DNA from: Geobacteraceae bacterium | GTDB lineage: Bacteria; Desulfobacterota; Desulfuromonadia; Geobacterales; Geobacteraceae | Assembly (NCBI GenBank): GCA_009773645.1 | Contig: WSYB01000017.1 | Coordinates: 62,001-126,000 of the forward strand | Direction of reading: 5' to 3' | DNA: 64,000 bases | Notes under the pieces: model-generated | What the model saw: the letters and a program-made list of their open reading frames with translations, nothing else | Database searches by the model: none | Told to the model about the DNA's origin: nothing | Shown: positions 43,577 through 52,615 of the stretch, piece by piece | How the letters are laid out: each line of letters starts with the position of its first letter | Position numbering within the stretch: position 1 is the first letter of the stretch | Program-made: the position numbers and the translations under genes

Positions 43577-44434
43577 CGATTTTCTCCGAATGTTTCTCAT
43601 CGCCTTCCTGTTCGCGCTCAAAAATGCCCAGGTGCAAGGCGCTGAGGAGCGAGCAGCGGAACATACATCAGTATGTGAGCAGCGGAGCGACGAAAGCACC
43701 TTGGAGTTAACCTCATAGGCGCGCTGGCCGACTATCATGTTGACCATTTCTTCCACGACGCTGACGTTACTCATCTCCAGAAACCCCTGGCTGATCGTAC
43801 CGATGCCGTTCTGCCCCGGAGTGCCGGTAGTGGCGTTGCCGGAGGAATCGGAAGGTTGAAAGAGGTTGTGGCCGAGGCTGCGAAGCCCGGCCGGGTTGGA
43901 AAAGGTTGCCAGCTGGATGTTTCCCACGGTAGTTGCGTTGTTCTGGCCGGCTTGCGTTACCGCTACAGTCCCATCGTTCCCGACGCTGACCTTCGTGGCG
44001 TTATTTGGAATCACCACTTCAGGGAGAAGCGGATAGCCGTCGGAATTTACCACGCGCCCCTGGCTGTCCCTCTTGAAGGAACCTGCCTTGGAATATGCGG
44101 TGGTGCCGTCCGGTTGCTGGATCTGGAAGAAGCCATCACCCTCGATGGCCACGTCCAGCTCATTGCCGGTCTGGTTGATGTTGCCGGCAGAAAAGACCTT
44201 GGTAACGGCGGCGGCTTTGGAGCCGAGTCCGATCTGGATTCCCGACGGTATCTCGGTGGAAGTGGTGGAAGGAGCACCGGCGGTCTTCAGATTCTGGTAC
44301 ATGAGGTCCTGAAAATCGGCCCGACTTTTCTTGAAACCGGTGGTGTTGACGTTGGCCAGATTGTTGGCCACCACATCTATATTCAGTTGCTGGGCCTGCA
44401 TTCCCGAGGCCGCTGTCCATAATGCACGAATCAT
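42854..44434 (-). CDS. flgG: distal rod protein FlgG, C-terminus replaced, reading through into flgA
   Basis: One open frame of 526 codons. Residues 1-246 are a typical FlgG ([40 protein letters not shown], then [19 protein letters not shown]). FlgG normally continues for about 16 more residues forming the D0 helix, then stops. Here sequence from repeat R3 takes over (about 40 residues, [16 protein letters not shown]...) and runs without a stop into the FlgA signal peptide at residue 287. FlgG builds the distal rod and its C-terminal helix is needed for packing, so function is doubtful. ATG 44434 follows GGGAG. It lies downstream of flgF. Confidence 0.85.
   Translation of the reverse strand: MIRALWTAASGMQAQQLNIDVVANNLANVNTTGFKKSRADFQDLMYQNLKTAGAPSTTSTEIPSGIQIGLGSKAAAVTKVFSAGNINQTGNELDVAIEGDGFFQIQQPDGTTAYSKAGSFKRDSQGRVVNSDGYPLLPEVVIPNNATKVSVGNDGTVAVTQAGQNNATTVGNIQLATFSNPAGLRSLGHNLFQPSDSSGNATTGTPGQNGIGTISQGFLEMSNVSVVEEMVNMIVGQRAYEVNSKVLSSLRCSHTDVCSAARSSAPCTWAFLSANRKAMRNIRRKSMKRLVPIVMLLLLPLSSFTGAAPAARETALVKEGEVRQVLTDYLRNRTANLGVELNIKKIGYSGDMALPKGEVSYEVIAPRQWEGWGNANLALIVRVNDRVERNIPVRVEVEALADVLVAVRPLERGEIIGPGDVALQKRDMATVTGRIYRSPDEVQGKRVRTAMRANAPIRTDYLEKVPLVKNGQLVTIVLENDVLRLTATGRVKNAGAEGDMVLVQNLTSQKDISARVVDTNTVKVEF
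43611..43698. repeat. dispersed repeat R3, truncated copy in flgG
   Basis: TTCGCGCTCAAAAATGCCCA... to ...GCAGCGGAGCGACGAAAGCA matches the left three quarters of the complete copy at 55830-55947. The right end of the element is missing and flgG sequence begins directly. Central hairpin CATAC-ATCA-GTATG is preserved. Confidence 0.88.
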
Positions 44435-44467
44435 TTTTAATCTCCCTTGTGATGTTCGTTGGTTTAA

Positions 44468-45199
44468 TTACAACCTCCCCAGTTCATTGGCCGCCTTCCC
44501 CGCCATATCGTCATAACTCTTCACCACTCTCTGACAGGTCTCGAAAAAGCGGGTGGTTTCTATGAGATATGCCATTTCCTGGATTGTACTCACGTTGGAA
44601 TCCTCGATGGCTCCCTGGGTAACCCTGGGGTTTGTGACCGGCTGCGGCGTCGCCTGGGGATCACTGGGGACAAACATCGCGTTGCCGATCTTCTGCAAGG
44701 CGTACGGTTTGGGAAAGTCCACGACCTGCAGGGTGGCAACGGGGACGCCGTTTACAACAACGCTCCCACGGGGGTCGATATCCACCTTGCCGCTGGCAAT
44801 GGTAATCGGACCGCTCCCGAGCACCTCAAAGCCATCGGTGGTTACCAGCTTCCCGTTGCCATCCCTCTGGAAATTACCCTGCCGGGTGTACGCTCTCCCC
44901 TGGGGCGTGTCTATCACGAAAAACCCATCTCCTTCCAAAGCAAGGTCCAAAGTATTACCGGTCTGCCTCAACGGCCCCTGAGAAAAGTCGGTATAAAAGC
45001 GGTCACCGGATAAAACCGGTGTGTTGCCGGGATTGACATTTTGCGTCAAATCTTTGGCATTTGTCATGAGGCTCTCAAACATGAGCCGGTCCTTTTTGAA
45101 ACCGGCGGTATTGGCATTTGCCAAGTTGTTGGTCAGCACATCAAGCCTTCTCATTGAAGCAAGATTGCCGGAAAGCGCCGCGTACATGCCGCTGTTCAT
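44468..45199 (-). CDS. flgF: flagellar rod protein FlgF
   Basis: A 243-residue FlgF/FlgG-type rod protein: MNSGMYAALSGNLASMRRLD and NNLANANTAGFKKDRLMFES at the start, LALEGDGFFVIDTPQGRAYT in the middle and MAYLIETTRFFETCQRVVKS at the end. It forms the proximal rod. GGGGGATTT precedes the ATG. It lies 33 nt upstream of the flgG frame. Confidence 0.92.
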   Translation of the reverse strand: MNSGMYAALSGNLASMRRLDVLTNNLANANTAGFKKDRLMFESLMTNAKDLTQNVNPGNTPVLSGDRFYTDFSQGPLRQTGNTLDLALEGDGFFVIDTPQGRAYTRQGNFQRDGNGKLVTTDGFEVLGSGPITIASGKVDIDPRGSVVVNGVPVATLQVVDFPKPYALQKIGNAMFVPSDPQATPQPVTNPRVTQGAIEDSNVSTIQEMAYLIETTRFFETCQRVVKSYDDMAGKAANELGRL

Positions 45200-45284
45200 A
45201 AATCCCCCTAGAAATCAGTTCTACGTTCTACGTTCTAGGTTCTAGGTTTAACTTAGAACTTAGAACATAGAACGCAGAACCGCT
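45200..45284. repeat. GTTCTAG-type tandem/palindromic tract
   Basis: The gap between fliA and flgF is made of iterations of GTTCTACGTTCTAGGTTCTAGG followed by their inverted form (TTAGAACTTAGAACATAGAAC). A sister tract lies at 60284-60356. It can form a hairpin; no promoter is visible in it. Confidence 0.7.
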
Positions 45285-46037
45285 TTATTTGTGCTGCTTC
45301 ATCTTGCCGCGCATGCGCAGGATCGCCTGGCTGTGCAGCTGGCAAATTCTCGACTCGGTAAGACTCAGGACCTCGCCGATTTCTTTAAGGTTCAGCTCTT
45401 CATAGTAATAGAGGGTAACGACGATCCTCTCCTTTTCCGGCAGGGTATCAATGGCCTCGGCCAGGATATCGACCATCTCTCTGGCCAGCATCTGGCTCTG
45501 GGGATTCTCGATCGCCTTGTCCTCCAGCACGTCAAGCAGACCGAACGGGCTACCGTCTTCATCTTCCCACGAATCGTCCAGACTCACTACGGAAAGGAAA
45601 TGGACTTCTTCAAGGAGACGGAAATAATTCTCCAGATCCATCCCCATGGCACTGGATACCTCTTCACTGGTAGGGTTGCGGCCCAGTTTCTGTTCAAGTA
45701 CGGAGAATTCATGTTCCAGGCGCTTGAACTTCTCCCGCAGGGACCGGGTAAGCCAGTCCTGGGAACGAAGTTCATCCATGATGGTTCCCCTGATTCTCTG
45801 CTCGACAAAAGTCTTGAACTGAACCCCCCGCAAGGGGTCAAAACGCTCCGCTGCCGTGATAAGACCGATAACGGCCGCACTCATCAAATCTTCCCGGTCC
45901 AGATGGGGAGGAAGCTGCGAGGCTATCCTTCCAACCAGGAATTTAACCATGGGCAGATGGGAAATAATCAACTCATCCCTGGTGGGAAGCGCTACCCTCT
46001 GAGCCTCTTGTTCGTAAGCCTTGAGAAGGCAGTTCAT
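45285..46037 (-). CDS. fliA: flagellar sigma factor FliA (sigma-28)
   Basis: A 250-residue sigma-70 family factor with region 2 (LPPHLDREDLMSAAVIGLI, FKTFVEQRIRGTIMDELR), region 3 and region 4 (LPEKERIVVTLYYYEELNLKEIGEVL, with LTESRICQLHSQAILRMR). It directs late flagellar genes such as the flagellin at 22538 and is inhibited by FlgM. It overlaps flhG by 4 nt (ATGA-type coupling). Confidence 0.96.
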   Translation of the reverse strand: MNCLLKAYEQEAQRVALPTRDELIISHLPMVKFLVGRIASQLPPHLDREDLMSAAVIGLITAAERFDPLRGVQFKTFVEQRIRGTIMDELRSQDWLTRSLREKFKRLEHEFSVLEQKLGRNPTSEEVSSAMGMDLENYFRLLEEVHFLSVVSLDDSWEDEDGSPFGLLDVLEDKAIENPQSQMLAREMVDILAEAIDTLPEKERIVVTLYYYEELNLKEIGEVLSLTESRICQLHSQAILRMRGKMKQHK

Positions 46038-46972
46038 AGACCCTCCAATCCTAATGCGGGGGCAAATTTCTGTCTGAAGAAAAACTGGATGTTACCCTTT
46101 GATCTATTTTCACCGGCGTTTGCATTAACCCTTCGCGCCAGGTTTGCAAAGCAGATGGAGGCCATGGAGTCCGGATACATCTCGAAAACCGCCCGCTGCC
46201 GTTTCACCGATTCGACCAGCTTTTCATCCCACAACACGCATCCCAGATAATCAAGGGAAATATCCAGAAAACGGCTCGTTACATTGGAAAGCCTGGCAAA
46301 GACCTCCAGGGCGTCCTTGCTGTCCTTGACCATATTGACCAGCACCTTGAAACGATGCTCACCGTAGCGGGTGGCCAGGAGCTTGATAAGGGCATATACA
46401 TCGGTAATGGAGGTCGGCTCGGGCGATGCCACAACCACTATTTCCTGGGCGGCGGTGGTAAAATAGGTGACATTTTCCGAAATGCCGGCCTCGGTATCGA
46501 TGATGACGATGTCAAAATCCTCCTCCAGCCGATCCAGTTCGGAAATAAGCCTCAACCGCTCATACTGCCCGAGACTGGTATATTCCTGGATACCGGAACC
46601 GGCCGGGACCAGTTTTATCCCGGCAGGACCGGACACGATAATTTCCTCCAGGCTCTTTTCTCCCGAAAGGACATGATTCATGGTATAGGGAGGGGAAAGC
46701 CCCAGCAGCACATCGATATTTCCCACCCCCAGATCTGCGTCGATCACCAGGACCCGAGCACCCATTTTAGCCAGCGCGATGGCCAGATTGGCAACCACAT
46801 TGCTTTTGCCGACACCTCCCTTGCCGCTGGTCACGGAGATTACCCGGACTCCCTTCCGCTCACGACTCTCTTTGGCATGGAGCGGAACAGCGATCCGTTT
46901 CCCCTTCAAAGATCTGGCCAGTTGCCTCAGCGTATCGGCCTGGTCCGTCCGCCCACTCGTCATTACGTTCAT
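46034..46972 (-). CDS. flhG: MinD-like ATPase FlhG (FleN)
   Basis: A 312-residue ParA/MinD-type ATPase with the deviant Walker A motif SGKGGVGKS at about residues 49-57 and VLVIDADLGVGNIDVLLG. It limits flagellar number and works against FlhF. It abuts flhF and overlaps fliA by 4 nt. The N-terminal extension (QADTLRQLARSL) resembles the FlhF-activating DQAxxLR motif of FlhG. Confidence 0.95.
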   Translation of the reverse strand: MNVMTSGRTDQADTLRQLARSLKGKRIAVPLHAKESRERKGVRVISVTSGKGGVGKSNVVANLAIALAKMGARVLVIDADLGVGNIDVLLGLSPPYTMNHVLSGEKSLEEIIVSGPAGIKLVPAGSGIQEYTSLGQYERLRLISELDRLEEDFDIVIIDTEAGISENVTYFTTAAQEIVVVASPEPTSITDVYALIKLLATRYGEHRFKVLVNMVKDSKDALEVFARLSNVTSRFLDISLDYLGCVLWDEKLVESVKRQRAVFEMYPDSMASICFANLARRVNANAGENRSKGNIQFFFRQKFAPALGLEGL

Positions 46973-48313
46973 CTATATCGTCTCCCTCAAGACCAGATTT
47001 GCCAGCTTCCTCGGGGTTGCCACCACGATATCCTCAGGCACCATCTGGCCGTTAGTGAAATAAGAGAGCTGGAACTTGCTGCGCAAATGGACATTTACGA
47101 TACACCCCAGGCTTTCGGTTTCATCCAGCTTGGTGAACAGCAGCCTGGATATGGGGAGGATCCCGAAGCGGGCGACAATCTCGTTGAGCTCCTTATCCTT
47201 GGTAGTCGCGGAAAGACAGAGATGGGTCTCGATGGGAAGCCCCGACTCCAGGAAAGCCTTCAGCTCTTCCAACTTTTCCTGATCCTTGGGGCTCCGGCCG
47301 GCCGTGTCAATGAGGATCATATCCTTGTCCGAATGGTTTTCTATGGCTTTAGCCAGCTCCTTCGGCGTCGATGCAATCTCCAGCGGCACCCCCATAATCT
47401 TCGAATATGTCTTAAGCTGCTCAAACGCCCCCACCCTGAAGTTGTCGGTCGTCACCAGCGCTACACTGGCACCCTTGGTCATGGCATACATGGCGGCCAG
47501 CTTGGCGGTTGTGGTTGTCTTACCGACCCCGGTCGGACCCACCAGCGCCATAATGCGTGGACCGTTCTTTTTCATTCTGAGCGGCCCCGAACATTTGATC
47601 AAGCCGGCAAAAGCTTCGACCAGTGAGTACCGTAGCTCGTCTTTCTCCTCGCCCTGCTCTGCCGCCGGCTTAAGGAATTCAAGGAGAGCGCCGACAGCCT
47701 CCTCCTCTATTCCTGTAGAACGCAGTTCCTCGGCGATTTCAGCCAGCGCCGTCGCAGAGCCTTCAATTTCTTCATGCAGCTCCTTGCTCTCATCTGTATT
47801 GCTTTGCTCCTGGGGAAAAACGAACGGGACCGGGTTTTTCTTTTCCCTGGACATGACTGCATTCAGCAGGAATTTCTTGATCTCCTCCATGTCCTCTCTG
47901 GCAAAGCTCCTTGCGGACAGCCCATTCTCCGTGTTAAAGCCGGTTCGCTCTTCCCGGAAGTTCTGCGTCTGGAAATCCTGCTGACCGGGGGTGGCGGTCT
48001 CCTTGCCGGCCAGATTCTCCACTCTCTCCCGCAGGGCTTTAAGTTCCCTGGCCATGGGTCCCAGCATGGAGTTCTGGAATTCCTCGCGGGTTGAGAGTAA
48101 CCTTTCCTCCCTCTCCTGGTAAGGATTGGGGCGAGGAACAGGCTTAATCTCCAAGGCTGCCGTCACCTCAAAGAAAGGCTTGGAGAAGAGCCCCATAATA
48201 CCCTTACGCCGTTCCTTTTTTGAAGAGAGGATCATGGCGTCCGCACCCATCTCGGCCTTGATCATCTTCAAGGCCTCCGTCATGTCGCCTGCTTTAAAAG
48301 TTCTAACTTGCAT
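46973..48313 (-). CDS. flhF: SRP-type GTPase FlhF
   Basis: A 446-residue FlhF: N-terminal basic region (VRTFKAGDMTEALKMIKAEMG), variable linker and a C-terminal NG GTPase domain with GPTGVGKTTTTAKLA (about 257-271), DTAGRSPKDQ and TKLDET. It sets the polar site of flagellum assembly. It overlaps flhA by 11 nt. Confidence 0.96.
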   Translation of the reverse strand: MQVRTFKAGDMTEALKMIKAEMGADAMILSSKKERRKGIMGLFSKPFFEVTAALEIKPVPRPNPYQEREERLLSTREEFQNSMLGPMARELKALRERVENLAGKETATPGQQDFQTQNFREERTGFNTENGLSARSFAREDMEEIKKFLLNAVMSREKKNPVPFVFPQEQSNTDESKELHEEIEGSATALAEIAEELRSTGIEEEAVGALLEFLKPAAEQGEEKDELRYSLVEAFAGLIKCSGPLRMKKNGPRIMALVGPTGVGKTTTTAKLAAMYAMTKGASVALVTTDNFRVGAFEQLKTYSKIMGVPLEIASTPKELAKAIENHSDKDMILIDTAGRSPKDQEKLEELKAFLESGLPIETHLCLSATTKDKELNEIVARFGILPISRLLFTKLDETESLGCIVNVHLRSKFQLSYFTNGQMVPEDIVVATPRKLANLVLRETI

Positions 48314-50387
48314 TGAGTTCCACGACCCCCAGTGATTGGATTTTTATATGAGGCGGAATTTCGTTATGGGAGAGTACCGCCAGATTCGGCATAAACCGCT
48401 CCGTGAGCTTCTTCACATGTCGTCTGATGTTGGGTGAAGCGATCATCACCGGCGTGGTTCCGGTCTGGTCGAACTTCTCCATGGACTTCCGGACATTGCC
48501 GAGAATCTTCTGCGCAGCGCCCGGCTCAATGGCCAGATAACTCCCCTGGTCGGAAAGCTGCACCGCATCGGCCACCACTTCCTCCACCTCCCGGGAGAGG
48601 GATATAAGACAGAGGGTTTCGTCTTCCCTTTTGTACTGATCCACGATATAACGCCCCAGGTTCTGGCGGACGAATTCGGTGAGCATCTCCGGGTCCTTGG
48701 TGACGCCCCCGTAGTCGGCCAAAGTCTCCAGGATCGAGCGGAGGTCGCGGACGGAAATGTTCTCCTTCAGGAGATTCTTGACGACCCTGAGCACCGTCCC
48801 CAGATTAAGGAGTGAAGGAACCAGTTCTTCCACCACCTTGGGAAAGCTAGCGGCGAGGTTGTCCAGAAGCTGCTGCAATTCCTGGCGCCCCACCAGTTCA
48901 TGGGCGTGTTTCTTGATGATCTCGCTGATATGGGTGGCCATGATGGTCGTATTATCCACCACTGTATAGCCGCAGAGCTGCGCCTGTTCCCTGTCGCCCG
49001 CCTTGATCCAGATGGCCGGCAGGCCGAATACCGGCTCGGTGGTATGCGTCCCCGGGATCTTGCCGGTAGTGGCTCCCGAATCCATGGCCAGATACTGGCC
49101 GCTCATCTCGCCGCCGCCGACCTTTGCCCCCCTGATGAGGACATTGTATTCGTTGGGCTTAAGCTGAAGGTTGTCGTGGATATGAATGGGGGGGACAATA
49201 AATCCCATCTGCTGGGCAAACTGCTTGCGGATTGAACGGACCCGTTCCAGAAGTTCACCTTCCTGGGCGGCATCCACCAGCGGCACCAATCCGTATCCTA
49301 CTTCCAGTTCCAGCATATCCAGCGGCCTGACGGCGTTTATCTGCTCTCCCCCCTCTTCGGCGGCATGCAGGTCGCTTATATCCTCCTCGTCCATAGCGGC
49401 CACCTTCTCCTTGGCCATCCTCCCAATAAGATACGTAACCCCGGAAACGAGGAAAAAGGCGAAATGGGGGAGCCCGGGAATAAGGCCGAAGGCGAACAGG
49501 ACGCCGGAGGAGACGAAAAGCGCCTTGGGATAGTTGAGCACCTGACCGGTCAGCTCGTGGCCGAAATTTTTCTCATCGGCGGAACGTGTAACGATAATAC
49601 CGGCTGCTGTGGAAATGATCAGGGCAGGGATCTGCGCCACCAGGCCTTCTCCGATGGTGAGAAGGGTATAGTTTGAAAGCGCCGCCTCAAGGGGCATTCC
49701 CTTTTGCCAGACGCCGATGATAAAGCCGCCGATGATGTTGACCAGCATGATGAGGATGCCGGCAACCGCATCCCCCCTGACAAACTTGCTGGCACCGTCC
49801 ATGGAGCCATAGAAATCCGCTTCGCGGCTGACATTGAGCCGGCGGATTTTTGCCTCCTTATCGTTGATGAGACCGCTCGACAGATCGGCGTCTATGGCCA
49901 TCTGCTTTCCCGGCATGGAATCAAGGGTGAACCTGGCGGCCACTTCAGCCACGCGGCCGGCACCCTTGGTGATAACAACAAAGTTGATGATGACCAGGAT
50001 CATGAAAATGACCGCACCGATCACATAGTTTCCGCCGACTACGAACTGGCCGAAGGCTTTAATGACTGCCCCGGCAGCTTCCGCCCCTTCGCTGCCGTGC
50101 AAAAGGATCAGGCGGGTGGAGGCGATATTGAGCGCCAGACGAAACAGGGTGGTAATCAGAAGGACGGAAGGGAAAACCGAGAAATCCAATGGTTGTGTAG
50201 TATAGAGCCCGACCAGCAGAATGGCGAGTGCTATGGTAATGTTGGCCGCCAGAAAGATATCGAGGAAAAAGGCAGGAAGTGGGACGACCATCAGCGCCAG
50301 AATGCCGATAACCACAATCGCCATATAGACATCGGAATTCTTCCTGAAGGATTGGAACTCGATTGCTTCCGCAGCAGGATTCGCCAT
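48303..50387 (-). CDS. flhA: flagellar export gate protein FlhA
   Basis: A 694-residue FlhA. Seven to eight membrane segments cover about residues 20-320, with the cytoplasmic FHIPEP loop (RRLNVSREADFYGSMDGASK), and the C-terminal half is the cytoplasmic substrate-docking domain (ILETLADYGGVTKDPEMLTE). First gene of an operon with flhF, flhG and fliA, behind a sigma-54 promoter 51 nt upstream of its ATG. In many related clusters flhB directly precedes it; here an accessory island separates them. Confidence 0.96.
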   Translation of the reverse strand: MANPAAEAIEFQSFRKNSDVYMAIVVIGILALMVVPLPAFFLDIFLAANITIALAILLVGLYTTQPLDFSVFPSVLLITTLFRLALNIASTRLILLHGSEGAEAAGAVIKAFGQFVVGGNYVIGAVIFMILVIINFVVITKGAGRVAEVAARFTLDSMPGKQMAIDADLSSGLINDKEAKIRRLNVSREADFYGSMDGASKFVRGDAVAGILIMLVNIIGGFIIGVWQKGMPLEAALSNYTLLTIGEGLVAQIPALIISTAAGIIVTRSADEKNFGHELTGQVLNYPKALFVSSGVLFAFGLIPGLPHFAFFLVSGVTYLIGRMAKEKVAAMDEEDISDLHAAEEGGEQINAVRPLDMLELEVGYGLVPLVDAAQEGELLERVRSIRKQFAQQMGFIVPPIHIHDNLQLKPNEYNVLIRGAKVGGGEMSGQYLAMDSGATTGKIPGTHTTEPVFGLPAIWIKAGDREQAQLCGYTVVDNTTIMATHISEIIKKHAHELVGRQELQQLLDNLAASFPKVVEELVPSLLNLGTVLRVVKNLLKENISVRDLRSILETLADYGGVTKDPEMLTEFVRQNLGRYIVDQYKREDETLCLISLSREVEEVVADAVQLSDQGSYLAIEPGAAQKILGNVRKSMEKFDQTGTTPVMIASPNIRRHVKKLTERFMPNLAVLSHNEIPPHIKIQSLGVVELNAS

Positions 50388-50437
50388 GAATCGTTTACCT
50401 TTTAACAGTAACGGGTATTAAACGCAAAAGTAGTTGT

Positions 50438-50453
50438 GCAACCGGTGTGCCAG
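50438..50453 (-). promoter_or_regulatory. sigma-54 promoter of flhA operon
   Basis: On the minus strand TGGCAC-ACCGG-TTGCA matches the sigma-54 consensus TGGCAC-N5-TTGCA exactly. The -12 element lies 51 nt before the flhA ATG. Sigma-54 promoters need an enhancer-binding activator, not visible in this window. Confidence 0.88.
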
Positions 50454-50629
50454 CACCCTTTATTAACCCCAGACCCGCTACAGTTAGAGGGCTAGGAGGT
50501 TACCGTCTGGCACAAGAGACCTGAAGACGGGAATAACCAGGAGGGAAAGACGGCATTTTGAATGATGGAGGGTCAATCTTTTGACAAAAACAAAAGGGCC
50601 GCAATGACTGGCCAATGGAAATGGGAAGG

Positions 50630-51781
50630 TTAACGTCGGCAACCTGCACTGCAAAGCTCCCCATATACGCTCTGGGCGTCCAGGAGTGGTATATTGAGAG
50701 TGCTTTGAACGAAGCTCGCCGATTTGCGGTGGGCTTTGAGATATTTCTTGAGTATATCGAAGAAGGGGCTGTTGAACGCTTCTTTGGCGCAAGCAATGTA
50801 GCGGGACGCAGAGGGTTCCTTGGTGCCGAACAGAATCTCGCTTACCGGCTTGTACGATTTATTGAAGTTGCTTGTCGCCTTATGGATCTCATTATCCGAG
50901 TCAAGATCGATCTTAGCCGTGCCTTTGAACTCCGCATATTTATTGATTTCGTAGTATACGGTCAGTGGCGACACAACAAGTCGGTCCGCAGTCTCCTTGA
51001 TCCGATTGATCTGCTTGCCGATGATGTTCAGCCGATGAAGCGCCTCGTATTCCCTGGCGGCCAACTCCTGGGGAATAAGCAGCGCGCCGGCAAATGCCTC
51101 GGCAAAATCCTCCCCTTCATCCCCCTGCAGTTGCGGGGCAAGCACATGACCCAATTCATGCGACATCCAGAACTTGAAATCGTGCAGCTTGCAGTCGAGA
51201 TTCAGATAGATCCAGGTGGTTAGTGAATCGGGGAGATATATGTGCAGTGCATTTTCGTGCTTGTCTTTGTGCGCCCAGAGCACCGGTATGAGCACTGCAT
51301 GCAGCTTGCTGAAAAAATCGATCAATTTTTCAAAGTGGATCTCATCCCCTTCATGCACACCGATCTCTTCCCGCACCCGTCGCGCCGCCTTATGCACGTA
51401 TTCATACTCGTTGACCGGCCTTCTGAGGGTTGCAGGTAGCGCGAGGTCGTCAAAGGGGAGATAGGGTACGAGCACTTCAAGGATGCGCCCCATATCCTTG
51501 GCCTGTTCGACATACTCCGGTGTGATCTTGTGAGCCCCTTTTTTCCGAAAGGCAACAACCGGCTCATTCGGAGCTGTAAGCTTGATGACCAGTTCGGAAA
51601 AAGAGAGATCGAGCAGACGTGCCAGTTTGAGGAGTTTGTCGGGGCGGGGATATTTCTCCTGCTTGAACCATTGTGAGACGGTTTCGCGGGAGACGCTCAA
51701 GGCCTTGGCAATTGAGGACTGGTTGTGCCCCAGTGCTTCCGCCTGTTGGGACAGTTTTTCAATATTGAGTGTATTTGTCAT
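50630..51781 (-). CDS. XRE regulator fused to ImmA/IrrE-type metallopeptidase
   Basis: A 383-residue protein with an XRE helix-turn-helix (about 18-60: SSIAKALSVSRETVSQWF) and a zinc-protease domain of the ImmA/IrrE family containing HELGH near residues 207-211 and a downstream acidic FAEAFAGALLIP. Such proteins sense stress or phage signals and cleave or relieve repressors, often next to toxin-antitoxin or mobile genes. The ATG directly follows a promoter with almost no leader and no Shine-Dalgarno sequence, suggesting a leaderless mRNA. It is foreign to the flagellar set and lies between flhA and flhB. Confidence 0.88.
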   Translation of the reverse strand: MTNTLNIEKLSQQAEALGHNQSSIAKALSVSRETVSQWFKQEKYPRPDKLLKLARLLDLSFSELVIKLTAPNEPVVAFRKKGAHKITPEYVEQAKDMGRILEVLVPYLPFDDLALPATLRRPVNEYEYVHKAARRVREEIGVHEGDEIHFEKLIDFFSKLHAVLIPVLWAHKDKHENALHIYLPDSLTTWIYLNLDCKLHDFKFWMSHELGHVLAPQLQGDEGEDFAEAFAGALLIPQELAAREYEALHRLNIIGKQINRIKETADRLVVSPLTVYYEINKYAEFKGTAKIDLDSDNEIHKATSNFNKSYKPVSEILFGTKEPSASRYIACAKEAFNSPFFDILKKYLKAHRKSASFVQSTLNIPLLDAQSVYGELCSAGCRR

Positions 51782-51787
51782 GAGTAA

Positions 51788-51817
51788 ACTGTATCCAAGC
51801 CGTCAACTTTTGTCAAC
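51788..51817 (-). promoter_or_regulatory. sigma-70 promoter and operator-like direct repeat of the XRE-ImmA gene
   Basis: On the minus strand TTGACA (51811-51816), a 17-base spacer and TACAGT (51788-51793) form a good promoter ending seven bases before the ATG. GTTGAC occurs twice with a 10-base period (51802-51807 and 51812-51817), overlapping the -35 box, which would suit binding and autorepression by the encoded XRE domain. Confidence 0.65.
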
Positions 51818-52190
51818 TAAATATACGTTCGCCACGAAAGGCCTTGACAAGGATGGGTTGGGGAGCTTGTCCACGTGGGCCTTGGCCGGGCAATGAACGG
51901 CAGCGTTCAGTGTTCAGCTTTGAGCTATCGGCTATCAACTTAAAGTCCACTGACCGGTTTTCAAGCAGCTGCCTCATATTTTTTCCTGGAGCTGCAACAT
52001 CAGGGAACGCGTTTTGAACACTTTTTTCCGCGCTGCTTCATGCCGCTGATAATCCTCGATCTTCTTCCCGGATGCGCAAGCACTGGGCAGTAATTCCGAC
52101 AGGAACTGGACATCAGACGCCCTGGCAGATCCTTTTTATCTACCCTCTGAACGTACTGCGAAAGCCGAAAGGAATGTACCAGCAGAGCTA

Positions 52191-52438
52191 ATTAGTTTCC
52201 ATCCGGAAAGTCCGGATGAGAAACTATTGGTTTCCAGATGGGAAACGAGGATTATTTTGTCCTGGCAAGGAAATCAAGGGATTGCGCGGAGGCGTACATC
52301 GGTACGCCGCACAAGCAAGCCCGCAGATTGACACCGCCAGGGCGGAAAAAGACCGTTTCCGGATGGAAACTCCGCACAAGCAAGCCCGCAGATTGACACC
52401 GCCAGGGCGGAAAAAGACCGTTTCCGGATGGAAACTAA
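52191..52438. repeat. dispersed repeat R2, rearranged copy B with 65-bp tandem duplication
   Basis: A copy of the 32617-32759 element. Its terminal 65 bp (CCGCACAAGCAAGCCCGCAG...to...GGATGGAAACT) is present twice in perfect tandem (52307-52371 and 52372-52436). At the left, AGTTTCCATCCGGA-AAG-TCCGGATGAGAAACT adds a further palindromic end, as if one element had inserted into or been fused with another. Confidence 0.87.
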
Positions 52439-52615
52439 TTAATATTGCGCTAAAATGCGTTGGAGCAGAACATGAAAGGTTGGCTGATGTTGGGGTGTTC
52501 CTTAAGTGGCTTGGGCGCTAATGGCTTATAGTTCCTTTACTTTTCCGGTATTATTGATTATAAGAGTATACAATTTAAGACTTTACCGGGACCAAACAAC
52601 CAAAAGGATATCTAA

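Noticed and set aside
46355-47626. 423-codon open frame on the plus strand
   Set aside because: Antisense to flhG and flhF, which are clear; the translation is His/Gln/Gly-rich shadow sequence.
50484-50796. Two overlapping ~100-codon minus-strand frames between flhA and the XRE-ImmA gene
   Set aside because: They mostly overlap the 3' end of the XRE-ImmA gene in other frames and have no domain or ribosome site.
52307-52436. Tandem 65-bp repeats resembling a tiny CRISPR array
   Set aside because: Only two perfect adjacent units with no unique spacers and no cas genes; it is a duplication of the end of repeat R2.
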